Origin: Nocardia colli
GTDB taxonomy: Bacteria; Actinomycetota; Actinomycetes; Mycobacteriales; Mycobacteriaceae
Reading direction: 5' to 3'
DNA: 64,000 nucleotides
Assembly (NCBI RefSeq): GCF_008704205.1
Contig: NZ_VXLC01000019.1
Location: 1 to 64,000 of the forward strand
Positions 7,825 through 15,954 of this stretch are shown here, in pieces. The notes below the pieces were generated by a model. It made no database searches and was not told the origin of the DNA. It was given only the letters and a program-made list of their open reading frames with translations. The position numbers and the translations under genes are program-made. The stretch's first letter is position 1. Each line of letters begins with the position of its first letter.

Positions 7825-8769
7825 TCAGGGCACAGTGACAACTAGTTTGCCGACGGTACGGCCGGTCTCGCCCAACGCGTGCGCCTTCGCGGCGTCCGCC
7901 AACGGGAAGGTGCCCGCGATCGTCGGACACAACTCGCCGGATTCGACGAGCCCCGCCAGCGCGACCATGCCGGCGTGGTCGTCCTCCACCAGCATGCGCA
8001 GCGCGCGCACGCCGAGCTCGCTCGCCTCGGCCGCGAGGTCGACCTCGCCCATCGGGCGCAACGTGACCAGCACGCCGCCCGGGCGCAGCGTGCGCAGCGA
8101 GCGGACGCTGTTGTCGTCGGTGATCGAATCCAGCACCACGTCCACGTCGCGGACCGTCTCGGCGACATCGGTCGTGTGGTAGTCGATCGCCTCGTCCGCG
8201 CCGATGCCGCGCAGGAACTCGTGATTGGGCGCGCTGGCCGTGCCGATCACGTACGCGCCACGGGCCTTGGCGATCTGGACGGCGAAGTGGCCGACGCCGC
8301 CCGCCGCCGCGTGAATCAAGACCCGTTGTCCGGCTTGCAGGCCGGCGGTGTCGACCAGTGCCTGCCAGGCGGTGAGTGCGGCGAGTGGGATCGCGGCGGC
8401 CTGCACGTGATCCAGGCCCGCGGGCTTGCGGGCGAAGGCGCGCGCCGGACCGACGACGTACTCGGCCAGTGCGCCATGCCCGTACGGGTAGGGCAGCATG
8501 CCGAAGACCTCGTCGCCGGGCTGGAACAGGGCCACGCCGACGCCGGTCTCGACGACCTCGCCGGACGCGTCCCAGCCGAGGACGAACGGCGGTGCGGGGA
8601 GGAAGCCGCCGTTGGCCCGGTGCTTCCAGTCGGTCGGGTTGAGTCCGGCCGCGCGCACCCGGACCAGGATCTCGCCCGGACCGGGAACGGGTCGGGGGAG
8701 TTGCACCTCGGTGAGGACCTCCGTGCCGCCGAGGGTGTTCTGACTGATCGCACGCATGGTTTCGTTCAT
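7825..8769 (-). CDS. NADP-dependent quinone oxidoreductase-like protein (MDR superfamily)
   Basis: 314 aa zinc-independent medium-chain dehydrogenase/reductase. GEILVRVRAAGLNPTDWKHR near residue 35, GWDASGEVVETG, GDEVFGMLPYP, then the nucleotide-binding motif AAAGGVGHFAVQIAKARGAYVIGT near residue 150. No zinc-binding cysteines. ATG 8769 (MNETMRAISQ) is chosen over the longer ORF because the family begins with MRAI- or similar. It is divergent from the GlxA-like regulator, which probably controls it. It overlaps the upstream-extended ORF of the small gene only outside that gene's chosen start. Confidence 0.88.
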   Translation of the reverse strand: MNETMRAISQNTLGGTEVLTEVQLPRPVPGPGEILVRVRAAGLNPTDWKHRANGGFLPAPPFVLGWDASGEVVETGVGVALFQPGDEVFGMLPYPYGHGALAEYVVGPARAFARKPAGLDHVQAAAIPLAALTAWQALVDTAGLQAGQRVLIHAAAGGVGHFAVQIAKARGAYVIGTASAPNHEFLRGIGADEAIDYHTTDVAETVRDVDVVLDSITDDNSVRSLRTLRPGGVLVTLRPMGEVDLAAEASELGVRALRMLVEDDHAGMVALAGLVESGELCPTIAGTFPLADAAKAHALGETGRTVGKLVVTVP

Positions 8770-8804
8770 TGCGTCGAGTTTTCCGGGTTGTCCCGGGTGG
8801 GGAA

Positions 8805-8840
8805 ATGGCACGATTGCCATTCTTCGATATGATCGTGCCA
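8805..8840. promoter_or_regulatory. Divergent operator and promoter of the oxidoreductase / GlxA-type regulator pair
   Basis: TGGCACGAT (8806-8814) and ATCGTGCCA (8832-8840) form a 9-bp inverted repeat with a 17-bp spacer, and a second palindrome ATGGCA-CGAT-TGCCAT (8805-8820) overlaps the left arm. TATGAT (8828-8833) is 6 nt from the regulator ATG, so the regulator is probably leaderless and autoregulated. Confidence 0.65.
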
Positions 8841-9796
8841 TGAAGGCTCATCGTGTTGTGGTGCTCGCGTTGGACGGGGTCTATCCCTTCGAACTCGGCA
8901 TCCCGAACCGGGTATTCGGCAGTGCGGACGGTCGTTACGAGATCCGCACCTGTTCGCTCGACGGTCAGCCGGTGCGCACCGTCGCGGATTACTCGATCGC
9001 GGTCGCGCACGACAGCAGCATTCTCGACACCGCGGACACGGTGATCCTGCCCGCCTGCGACATTCGGATGACCCTCGGCGGTGACCTGCCTCAGCCGGTA
9101 AGGGATGCGCTCGCCCGGATCCGGCCCGAGGCACGGCTCGTCGGCATCTGCACCGGGTCGTTCGTAGCGGCGGCCGCGGGTCTGCTCGATGGCCGCCCCG
9201 CGACTACGCATTGGCGTGAGGCCGAACTTTTCCGGCGTACCTTCCCACGAGTTCGGCTCGATCCCGACGTGCTCTACGTCGACGACGATGACGTACTCAC
9301 CTCCGCGGGCGCCGCGGCCGGCATCGACGTGTGCCTGCACATCGTGCGCCGCGATCACGGCAGTGCTGTCGCCAATGCGGTCGCCCGGCGCTGCGTCATG
9401 CCGCCGTGGCGCGACGGCGGCCAGGCCCAATACATCGAGCAGCCCGTCCCGCCGGCCACCTCGGCCGGCACCGCCGCCGCCCGCCAATGGGCCCTGGAGA
9501 ACCTCCACCTACCGATCACCGTCGACGAGCTCGCCGCCAGCGCGCGAATGAGCAAGCGCACCTTCGCCCGCCGCTTCAGCGAGGAGGTCGGCATGAGCCC
9601 CGGCCGCTGGCTCATCCAGCAGCGCCTCTTCCGCGCCCGCCACCTCCTCGAATCGACCGACATGACCGTCGACCGCATCGCCGGCGAAGTCGGCTTCGCC
9701 ACCGGCACCTCCCTCCGCCAGCACCTGCACGAAGCCATCGGCGTCTCCCCCCAGGCCTACCGCCGCACCTTCACCGGCACCCTCACCCCCGCCTGA
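8840..9796 (+). CDS. GlxA family AraC-type transcriptional regulator
   Basis: 318 aa. The N-terminal DJ-1/PfpI-like domain (about 1-190; VVVLALDGVYPFELGIPNRVFG, LVGICTGSFVAAAAGLLDGRPATTHW with the elbow Cys) is fused to a C-terminal AraC/XylS double helix-turn-helix (about 215-315; DELAASARMSKRTFARRFSEEVGMSPGRWL and DRIAGEVGFATGTSLRQHL). The ATG at 8840 matches the start of the DJ-1 fold; the ORF is open further upstream but through the operator. Likely controls the divergent oxidoreductase. Confidence 0.92.
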   Translation: MKAHRVVVLALDGVYPFELGIPNRVFGSADGRYEIRTCSLDGQPVRTVADYSIAVAHDSSILDTADTVILPACDIRMTLGGDLPQPVRDALARIRPEARLVGICTGSFVAAAAGLLDGRPATTHWREAELFRRTFPRVRLDPDVLYVDDDDVLTSAGAAAGIDVCLHIVRRDHGSAVANAVARRCVMPPWRDGGQAQYIEQPVPPATSAGTAAARQWALENLHLPITVDELAASARMSKRTFARRFSEEVGMSPGRWLIQQRLFRARHLLESTDMTVDRIAGEVGFATGTSLRQHLHEAIGVSPQAYRRTFTGTLTPA

Positions 9797-9856
9797 GGTC
9801 GAATCACGCTGCCGGCCTGATGATCCGCCGACGGGCGAATACCAGGTCAGACCATG

Positions 9857-9916
9857 ATCAACGGGACTTGGCGGAGGCAAAGTGCGAGTGGGGGCTCCGT
9901 GGTGTCCCGTTGGCGG
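9857..9916. repeat. Solo copy of the palindromic repeat core
   Basis: AACGGGACTTGG then GGCAAAGTGCGAGT then GTCCCGTTGG: the same core and bracketing inverted arms as the arrays at 1-620 and 1081-1400, here as a single unit between two converging genes. The short gap 9797-9917 holds nothing else. Confidence 0.75.
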
Positions 9917-9917
9917 G

Positions 9918-11393
9918 TCAGGGGGTGGCGGGGACCGGGAGGCCTAGGCGGGCGGTGATCCAGGGGAGGGATGAGGTGAAGGCGGCGGAGGCGAATTGCC
10001 AGGTGTGGCCGCCTTGGGTGGTGTGGATGGTGCAGTCGATGCCTACCTCGCGGCCTTGGTTGCAGAGTTTTTCGGCGGCGCCGACCTCGCCGGTGTCCAT
10101 GATGCCGTCGTGGCCGCCCATGCCTGCGGTGTCGTCGTCCTCGGCCGGGGGACGGTTGGCGTGGGGTGCGGCGTTGCCGCGGCGTTGGGGTGGGGTGAGG
10201 TCGTCGAAAAGGCCTGCGGTGCCGGGGTATTGGCCGTGCGTGGACATGACGGTCATAGGGTCGAAGGCGGCCCACTGATCGGCGTTGCCGCCGAAGAGGC
10301 GGGCGATGGTCTGGTCCTTGGTGCCGGAGACGGGGCCGATGTCGCCGGCGATGTCGACGAAGGTGCGGATCAGTTCGGGGTGCATGACGGCCAGGTCGAC
10401 GGCGCAGGTGCCGCCCATGGACCAGCCGACCACCGCCCACTGCGCGGGATCGGCGGACGCGCTGAACTCGGATTCGAGATAGCTCGGCACATCCCGGGTC
10501 AGATGGTCGGCGGCGTCACCGCGCGGGCCGTTCACACACTCGGTGTCGTTGTTGAAACTGCCGCTGGAGTCGACGAACACGAGGATCGGCGCGCGGCCCC
10601 CGTTGGCGGCGGTGAACTGGTCGACCGCAGGCATGATCTGCCCGCTGCGCATCCAGTCCGCGGGCGTGTTGAACTCGCCGCCGATCATCATCACCACCGG
10701 CAACGTGGGCGGCTTCGGCCCGGCGAACCAGGCCGGCGGCAGGTAGACGTATTCGGTGCGATGCGGAAAACCGCTGCCCGAGTCGGGAATTCGGACCGGC
10801 ACGACCTTGCCCGTCTGGACGTCGGTGTTGCGCAGTCCGTCCAGCGCGTCGAGATCGGTCTGGTGTGGCAGCGGACCGGCGGTCACCGCACCCCACGCGG
10901 CCTGCACGGTGGGGTAGTAGCCGACCCACTGATTGAGCACGATCCCGGTACTGAGCAGCGCCAACGGAATAGCGAGCAACGCCACCCCGCGCCGCCACCA
11001 CCGCGCGCCCCGCCAGCCGAGCAACGCAACGGCCAGCGCACCCACGGTCCCGCCGATGCACGCCCACAGCAACGCGGGCGCGGGATCCGACGCCAGCCCC
11101 TGATTCGACACGTACCACCGCGCGACCAGCGCCCCGACCACGCCGATCAGCACGCACACCGGCACCTGAATCACCCACCACCGCCGCGTTCCGCGCGCGA
11201 CGGCGATCAGCAGCAGCGCCACCGCGACGAGTTCGACGGTCAGCGGCAGCCATCCGTGCAACAGGGAGATCCCGTGATGAAAGGTGTTCTGGTAGTTCGG
11301 ATTCAGATTCGCCGACGGCAACTGCGGGGCCGGCGGTGGCGCCGGGATCGCGGGCGCGGCAAACGGCACTCCAAGGGCAGACACGTACGGCAT
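9918..11393 (-). CDS. Membrane-anchored alpha/beta hydrolase (esterase D/antigen 85-like fold)
   Basis: 491 aa. Four hydrophobic segments in the first 180 residues (LLHGWLPLTVELVAVALLLIA, VCVLIGVVGALVA, LLWACIGGTVGALAV, GVALLAIPLALLSTGIVL) are followed by an exported hydrolase domain with VVMMIGGEFN, the nucleophile elbow GWSMGGTCAVDLA and a late His in TTQGGHTWQF. This layout is seen in mycobacterial and nocardial esterases related to mycolyltransferases; the substrate is unknown. ATG 11393 is chosen with GAGGA upstream; the longer ORF runs into the divergent thioesterase. Confidence 0.85.
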   Translation of the reverse strand: MPYVSALGVPFAAPAIPAPPPAPQLPSANLNPNYQNTFHHGISLLHGWLPLTVELVAVALLLIAVARGTRRWWVIQVPVCVLIGVVGALVARWYVSNQGLASDPAPALLWACIGGTVGALAVALLGWRGARWWRRGVALLAIPLALLSTGIVLNQWVGYYPTVQAAWGAVTAGPLPHQTDLDALDGLRNTDVQTGKVVPVRIPDSGSGFPHRTEYVYLPPAWFAGPKPPTLPVVMMIGGEFNTPADWMRSGQIMPAVDQFTAANGGRAPILVFVDSSGSFNNDTECVNGPRGDAADHLTRDVPSYLESEFSASADPAQWAVVGWSMGGTCAVDLAVMHPELIRTFVDIAGDIGPVSGTKDQTIARLFGGNADQWAAFDPMTVMSTHGQYPGTAGLFDDLTPPQRRGNAAPHANRPPAEDDDTAGMGGHDGIMDTGEVGAAEKLCNQGREVGIDCTIHTTQGGHTWQFASAAFTSSLPWITARLGLPVPATP

Positions 11394-11484
11394 TGTCGAC
11401 ACCGTTCCTCGAGACACCCTGTGAATCGGCTCCAGGCAACCTGGGTGCCGGAACTTGTCGGTGGGCGCTGGCATAGTCGGCCCC

Positions 11485-11913
11485 GTGCCCTTCAGTACGC
11501 GTATCGAAGTCCGTGTGTCCGACCTGGATCCGCAGTTGCACGTCACCGGCGCTGCGTATCACCAGTTCGCCGACCACTCCCGTTTCGCCTGCGTGCAGGC
11601 GGCGGGCATCTCGGTCGACGAGTTGATCGCGGATGGATTCGGACCGGTCAATCTCGAGACGACGATCAAATTCCACAAGGAACTACGCGGCGGCGACGCG
11701 GTCGACGTGTCCTGCCATTGGCTGTGGGGGACCGGCAAGACCTACCGCGTCGAACAGATCCTGACCCGCGCCGACGGAGAAGTGGCCGCCACCGTGACCA
11801 ACGTCAGCGGCCTACTGGACCTCCGCGCCCGCCGCCTCGTCACCGATCCGGCACGCGAGTGGGCAGCGCGCGCCAAGAATCCGGAGCTACTCGGGCTTCC
11901 CGGCACGCCCTGA
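11485..11913 (+). CDS. Hotdog-fold acyl-CoA thioesterase (4HBT/YbgC-like)
   Basis: 142 aa. RVSDLDPQLHVTGAAYHQFADHSRF near residue 9 is the hotdog signature with the expected acidic residue and HV motif; NLETTIKFHKELRGGDAV is the second strand pair. GTG 11485 gives a start just before the first strand; a TTG at 11455 is possible. Lies directly upstream of ruvC, and is divergent from the membrane hydrolase. Confidence 0.8.
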   Translation: MPFSTRIEVRVSDLDPQLHVTGAAYHQFADHSRFACVQAAGISVDELIADGFGPVNLETTIKFHKELRGGDAVDVSCHWLWGTGKTYRVEQILTRADGEVAATVTNVSGLLDLRARRLVTDPAREWAARAKNPELLGLPGTP

Positions 11914-11985
11914 AACACGCGGGGACGCCGCCTGACGTGACCGAGCCACCCCGTGTCGCTGGACCGTGCGACCCCCATCCTCCGC

Positions 11986-12008
11986 TAAACTCTCGAACAG
12001 TTGTTCGT
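11986..12008 (+). promoter_or_regulatory. ruvC promoter with LexA (SOS) box
   Basis: TAAACT (11986-11991) as -10 is followed at once by TCGAACAGTTGTTCGT (11993-12008), which fits the actinobacterial/Gram-positive LexA consensus CGAAC-N4-GTTCG exactly. It lies about 20 bp before the ruvC GTG, so ruvCAB should be DNA-damage inducible. Confidence 0.88.
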
Positions 12009-12027
12009 GTCTGCGAGAGGGGATTTC

Positions 12028-12597
12028 GTGCGGGTGATGGGTGTCGACCCCGGTCTCACCCGGTGCGGCCTCAGCATCGTCGAGGGCGGTATCGGCCGGA
12101 AGGTGACCGCCATCGCCGTCGACGTCGTGCGTACCCCGCCCGACATGGATCTCGCGCAGCGCCTACTCCAGGTTTCCGATGCCGCCGAATTGTGGCTGGA
12201 CACGCACAAACCGGGGGCCGTCGCGATCGAACGGGTCTTCGCCCAGCACAATGTGCGTACCGCGATGGGCACCGCGCAGGCCGGCGGGGTGATCGCGCTG
12301 GCCGCCGCGCGCCGCGGCATACCGGTCGCGTTCCACACGCCCAGCGAGGTGAAGGCCGCGGTCACCGGGAACGGCACCGCGGACAAGGCGCAGGTCACGG
12401 CCATGGTCACCCGAATACTAGGACTACAGGTCGCGCCGAAACCGGCGGACGCGGCGGATGCGCTCGCCCTGGCCATCTGCCATTGTTGGCGGGCGCCGCT
12501 GATCGAGCGGATGGCCAAGGCCGAGGCCCAAGCGGCCGAGGCGCAACGCAAGTACGCGGAACGGCTTGCCGAACAACGGAAGGCGGTAAAGAGGTGA
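12028..12597 (+). CDS. ruvC: Crossover junction endodeoxyribonuclease RuvC
   Basis: 189 aa Holliday-junction resolvase that nicks junctions bound by RuvAB. The acidic catalytic residues are visible in MGVDPGLTRCGLS (first Asp), AIERVFAQHN (Glu) and the C-terminal DAADALALAICH. GTG 12028 is preceded by GAGAGGGGA. A charged C-terminal tail of about 25 residues (EAQAAEAQRKYAERLAEQ) exceeds the E. coli protein, normal in actinobacteria. Its stop overlaps the ruvA GTG. Confidence 0.96.
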   Translation: MRVMGVDPGLTRCGLSIVEGGIGRKVTAIAVDVVRTPPDMDLAQRLLQVSDAAELWLDTHKPGAVAIERVFAQHNVRTAMGTAQAGGVIALAAARRGIPVAFHTPSEVKAAVTGNGTADKAQVTAMVTRILGLQVAPKPADAADALALAICHCWRAPLIERMAKAEAQAAEAQRKYAERLAEQRKAVKR

Positions 12598-13199
12598 TCG
12601 CGTCGGTTCGCGGTGAGGTGCTGGAAATCGCCCTCGACCACACGGTGATCGAAGCGGCCGGCATCGGCTACCGGCTCAATGTCACCCCCGCGACGCTGTC
12701 CACGCTGACCCGCGGCGAGGAAACCCGGCTCTACACCGCGATGATCGTCCGCGAGGACTCGATGACGCTGTTCGGCTTCGCCGACACCGAAGCGCGCGAC
12801 CTGTTCGGTCTGCTGCAAACGGTGTCCGGCGTCGGCCCACGCCTGGCCATGGCGGTGCTCGCGGTGCTCGAACCCGAGGCGCTGCGCAAGGCGCTCGCCG
12901 AAAGCAACGTCGCCGCGCTCACCCGGGTGCCCGGCATCGGCAAGCGTGGCGCCGAACGCATGGTGGTCGAGCTGCGGGACAAGGTGAATCTCGTTCCGGT
13001 GCAATCCGGTCCGCCCGGCAGCACGCCCATCCCGGTCATCACGCCGGTGCGTGAGCAGGTCGTCGAGGCGCTCACCGGCCTCGGATTCCCGCTCAAGCAG
13101 GCCGAGCAGGCCATCGACTCCGTCCTGGCCGAACAGCCCGCCGCCGACACCTCCGTCGGGCTGCGCGCCGCGCTCAACCTGCTCGGCCGGAATCGGTAG
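12594..13199 (+). CDS. ruvA: Holliday junction branch migration protein RuvA
   Basis: 201 aa. The N-terminal OB-fold (MIASVRGEVLEI-like start, GIGYRLNV), tandem helix-hairpin-helix motifs TVSGVGPRLAMAVL and RVPGIGKRGAERMVVEL, and a C-terminal domain EALTGLGFPLKQAEQAI that contacts RuvB are in order. GTG 12594 overlaps the ruvC stop (GTGA), showing translational coupling. Confidence 0.96.
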   Translation: MIASVRGEVLEIALDHTVIEAAGIGYRLNVTPATLSTLTRGEETRLYTAMIVREDSMTLFGFADTEARDLFGLLQTVSGVGPRLAMAVLAVLEPEALRKALAESNVAALTRVPGIGKRGAERMVVELRDKVNLVPVQSGPPGSTPIPVITPVREQVVEALTGLGFPLKQAEQAIDSVLAEQPAADTSVGLRAALNLLGRNR

Positions 13200-13205
13200 T
13201 TCGGC

Positions 13206-14288
13206 ATGGAATACGACGAAGAACCGGACGAATCCCAGGTCACGCCAAGCCTTTTGAAATCCGACGGCGAGATCGAGGCCAGCCTGCGGCCGAAGTCGCT
13301 GGACGACTTCATCGGTCAGCCGCGGGTGCGCGAGCAACTCGCGCTGGTGTTGCGCGGCGCCAAACAGCGCGGCGGCACACCGGATCACGTGCTGCTGTCC
13401 GGCCCGCCCGGCCTCGGCAAGACCAGCATGGCGATGATCATCGCGGGCGAACTCGGCACCGCGCTGCGCATCACCTCCGGCCCCGCGCTGGAACGCGCCG
13501 GCGATCTCGCGGCCATGCTCAGCAACCTGGTCGACGGCGACGTGTTGTTCATCGACGAGATCCACCGCATCGCGCGGCCCGCCGAGGAAATGCTCTACCT
13601 CGCGATGGAGGACTTCCGCGTCGACGTGGTCGTCGGCAAAGGCCCCGGCGCGACCTCGATTCCGCTCGATATCGCCCCGTTCACCCTGGTCGGCGCGACG
13701 ACCAGGTCCGGAGCGCTCACCGGCCCGCTGCGTGATCGCTTCGGCTTCACCGGGCACATGGACTTCTACGATCCCGCCGAACTGCTGCTGATCATTCTGC
13801 GCTCGGCCCAGATCCTCGGCGTGCAGATCGATCGCGAAGCCGCCGCCGAGATCGCCGGCCGCTCCCGGGGCACGCCGCGTATCGCGAACCGCCTCCTCCG
13901 CCGCGTCCGCGACTACGCAGAGGTCCGCGCCGACGGCATGATCACCCTGCCCATCGCGCAGGCCGCGCTCGAGGTGTACGACGTCGACGTGCTCGGCCTC
14001 GACCGTCTCGACCGTTCCGTCTTGGCCGCACTGGTCCGCAGTTTCGGCGGCGGCCCCGTCGGCGTCTCCACCCTCGCGGTCGCCGTAGGGGAGGAGGCCG
14101 CCACCGTCGAAGAGGTCTGCGAACCATTCCTCGTCCGCGCCGGCATGGTTGCCCGCACCCCCCGTGGCCGCGTAGCCACCGCCGCCGCCTGGGAACACCT
14201 CGGCCTGGTCCCCCCACCCGACCTCGTCTTCGGCTCCATAGAAGTCCGCAGCCACAACCCCCAACCCACCCTCGACCTGCTCGAGTAA
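13206..14288 (+). CDS. ruvB: Holliday junction branch migration ATPase RuvB
   Basis: 360 aa AAA+ motor. Signatures: LRPKSLDDFIGQ, Walker A GPPGLGKTSMA (about residues 65-75), Walker B VLFIDEIHR, sensor 1 GATTRSG, arginine finger region GPLRDRFGF, and the C-terminal winged helix GLVPPPDL region. Starts 6 bp after ruvA. Completes the SOS-controlled ruvCAB operon. Confidence 0.97.
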   Translation: MEYDEEPDESQVTPSLLKSDGEIEASLRPKSLDDFIGQPRVREQLALVLRGAKQRGGTPDHVLLSGPPGLGKTSMAMIIAGELGTALRITSGPALERAGDLAAMLSNLVDGDVLFIDEIHRIARPAEEMLYLAMEDFRVDVVVGKGPGATSIPLDIAPFTLVGATTRSGALTGPLRDRFGFTGHMDFYDPAELLLIILRSAQILGVQIDREAAAEIAGRSRGTPRIANRLLRRVRDYAEVRADGMITLPIAQAALEVYDVDVLGLDRLDRSVLAALVRSFGGGPVGVSTLAVAVGEEAATVEEVCEPFLVRAGMVARTPRGRVATAAAWEHLGLVPPPDLVFGSIEVRSHNPQPTLDLLE

Positions 14289-14290
14289 GC

Positions 14291-14352
14291 ATCGAGTCGA
14301 GTCAAATGGTGGCGATCGAAGATCAACTAGCGACCATATGACTCGCCTCGAT
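14291..14352. terminator. Long imperfect hairpin after ruvB
   Basis: ATCGAG..GAGTCA.ATGGT.GC pairs with GC.ACCAT.TGACTC..CTCGAT across a 16-nt loop. The stem is about 22 bp with few mismatches. It starts 3 bp after the ruvB stop, and has no T-run; likely the operon terminator. Confidence 0.65.
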
Positions 14353-14504
14353 TGGGCTGCCGCTGCGCCGCACGCCTTTTGACATACGCACGCGTGTCAG
14401 GGCGGCGAGTTGGTGTGCGGGAGGTCAGAAGTGGTGCGGCTGTCGGTGTCACATACCTGCTGGGTGGGTGGAGATGCATCGACGAACTGTCCAGCAGTGC
14501 AGCG

Positions 14505-15104
14505 TTACTCGCCGACGTCGCGGTGCAGGGTCCAGCGGTGGTGTTGGTGTTCGGCGTGCTGCAATGCCGCGACGACCAGGTCCATGAATGCGTCGACCTC
14601 GTCGCCCTGATATCCGCGGGTGCCGAGCCGTGCTCCGCTGAAGCGCACCGAGCGTACGTCTGCGACGGTCAGGCTGCCCGGTCCGCCGTGCGCGAGGGTT
14701 GCCGCGACCAGGTCGAGGAATGCGTCGACCTCGTCTTCGTGATATCCGCGCCGACCGACCGGCGCATAGGTGAATCGCATGCGCTGCACGTCATCCGGGG
14801 TCAGGATCGAATGCCCGTTGCCTGCCGGGGTCGGCCGCGCTCCACGCTGGCGGATCTCCAGTTCGACGCGCACCTGATCCAGATACTCGTCGACCTGATC
14901 CGCCCGATACCCGCGCGCGCCGGGTCGCGGCGCATCGAAGGTGACGTGCCGCAGATCGTCGGCCGCGAGCGAACCGCGCCCGGCCATCGTCGCGGCGACG
15001 AGGTCGAGGAATGCGTCCACCTCGTCCGCGTGATAACCACGCTGCCCGAATGGTGGTGTCGCGAAACTGATTCGGCTCACATCCTCGGGGGTCACGGGCG
15101 ACAT
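14505..15104 (-). CDS. Protein of four tandem DivIVA-like repeats
   Basis: 199 aa built from four repeats of about 45 residues, each with the pattern [ED]DVxxxxF.....G.RGYxxDEVDxFLDxV (repeats starting near residues 5, 52, 104 and 152). This is the membrane-binding N-terminal motif of DivIVA/Wag31, but the long coiled coil of true DivIVA is absent. Start ATG 15104 (MSPVTPEDV) is placed just before repeat 1; the longer ORF to 15272 reads poorly. It may act in polar growth or bind polar proteins; function unknown. Confidence 0.75.
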   Translation of the reverse strand: MSPVTPEDVSRISFATPPFGQRGYHADEVDAFLDLVAATMAGRGSLAADDLRHVTFDAPRPGARGYRADQVDEYLDQVRVELEIRQRGARPTPAGNGHSILTPDDVQRMRFTYAPVGRRGYHEDEVDAFLDLVAATLAHGGPGSLTVADVRSVRFSGARLGTRGYQGDEVDAFMDLVVAALQHAEHQHHRWTLHRDVGE

Positions 15105-15252
15105 TCTGTCAGGCCCCACGCGCCGGGCCGGCGGAATGTGCGTTTTTCGTACTCCCTGGTCTCTTGCGACCACGAGCGCCCCCTGGCGGACTCGTCGGAA
15201 CTGTTCCCACACCTTAACGCCGCCGACGCCGTCAGGGGGCTTATCGATTTGC

Positions 15253-15876
15253 TCAATCCTTGCGGACGCCATCGATCAGCAGCCGCCGAATGGCCTCGTT
15301 GAGACCCTGGATGGACCCCTCGTCGGTGTCGCGCAGGCCGTGCACGATGCCGGCCAGCAGCATGCCGGTGACCGCCCGCGCGGTGTTGACCGTGTCCAGA
15401 TCCGCTCGCAGATAACCGAGTTCGACGCCGTGGTCGAGATATCCGGCGGTGAGCGCGTCGGCCATGTCGAGCAGGCCGTAGAGGCGCGCGGTGAGTTCCT
15501 CGTCGATGCCGGGCGCGTGCACCAGCAGCAGCTGCGCGACCCGGCGGTCGTCCATCAGGATGTGCGTCAGCGCCTGCCCGATCCGGTCGGTCTGCGCCCG
15601 GTATTCGTCCAGCGTGGTGGCCGCGTCGGGCGCGTTCTCGGTGCCGAGGGTGTCGATGATCTTGGCGGACAAATCATCGATGACGTGGTCGATGATGTCG
15701 CGCTTGTTGCTGAAGTACCGGTAGAAGGTGCCGTGCCCGATGCCCAGGTGACCGGCGATATCGGCGATGCCGGTGCCGTGATAGCCCTTCTCCGAGAAGC
15801 AGACGAAGGCGGTGTCGATGATTTCCTGGCGGAGCTCGGCTTTGCGCCGCTCGGCACGCGTCAATGGCTTCGTCAC
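15253..15876 (-). CDS. TetR family transcriptional regulator
   Basis: 207 aa from GTG 15876. The HTH lies near residues 25-60 (FSEKGYHGTGIADIAGHLGIGHGTFYRYFSNKRDI), a canonical TetR N-terminus, followed by a helical ligand domain. A longer ORF to ATG 15918 would place the start inside the palindromic operator, so the downstream GTG is preferred. It is divergent from the monooxygenase, which it probably represses. Confidence 0.9.
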   Translation of the reverse strand: MTKPLTRAERRKAELRQEIIDTAFVCFSEKGYHGTGIADIAGHLGIGHGTFYRYFSNKRDIIDHVIDDLSAKIIDTLGTENAPDAATTLDEYRAQTDRIGQALTHILMDDRRVAQLLLVHAPGIDEELTARLYGLLDMADALTAGYLDHGVELGYLRADLDTVNTARAVTGMLLAGIVHGLRDTDEGSIQGLNEAIRRLLIDGVRKD

Positions 15877-15904
15877 GCCACCGATGATACAGTCGTCACA
15901 AACG

Positions 15905-15920
15905 GAATGATGTGTCATTC
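15905..15920. promoter_or_regulatory. TetR operator between regulator and monooxygenase
   Basis: GAATGA-TGTG-TCATTC is a perfect 6+4+6 palindrome in the 78-bp divergent intergenic region, placed to block both promoters. Confidence 0.7.
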
Positions 15921-15954
15921 TGTGATAAACGGTTCACATACCTGGAGGTTCGGA

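Noticed and set aside
9996..13199. 1067-codon plus-strand ORF ending in ruvA
   Set aside because: Only the last 201 codons encode RuvA; the rest is antisense to the hydrolase or out of frame with ruvC.
11985..14264. 759-codon ORF antisense to ruvCAB
   Set aside because: A typical high-GC shadow frame of three conserved genes.
14291..14352. Possible ncRNA or repeat element after ruvB
   Set aside because: The hairpin fits an operon terminator, and no second copy is seen in the window.
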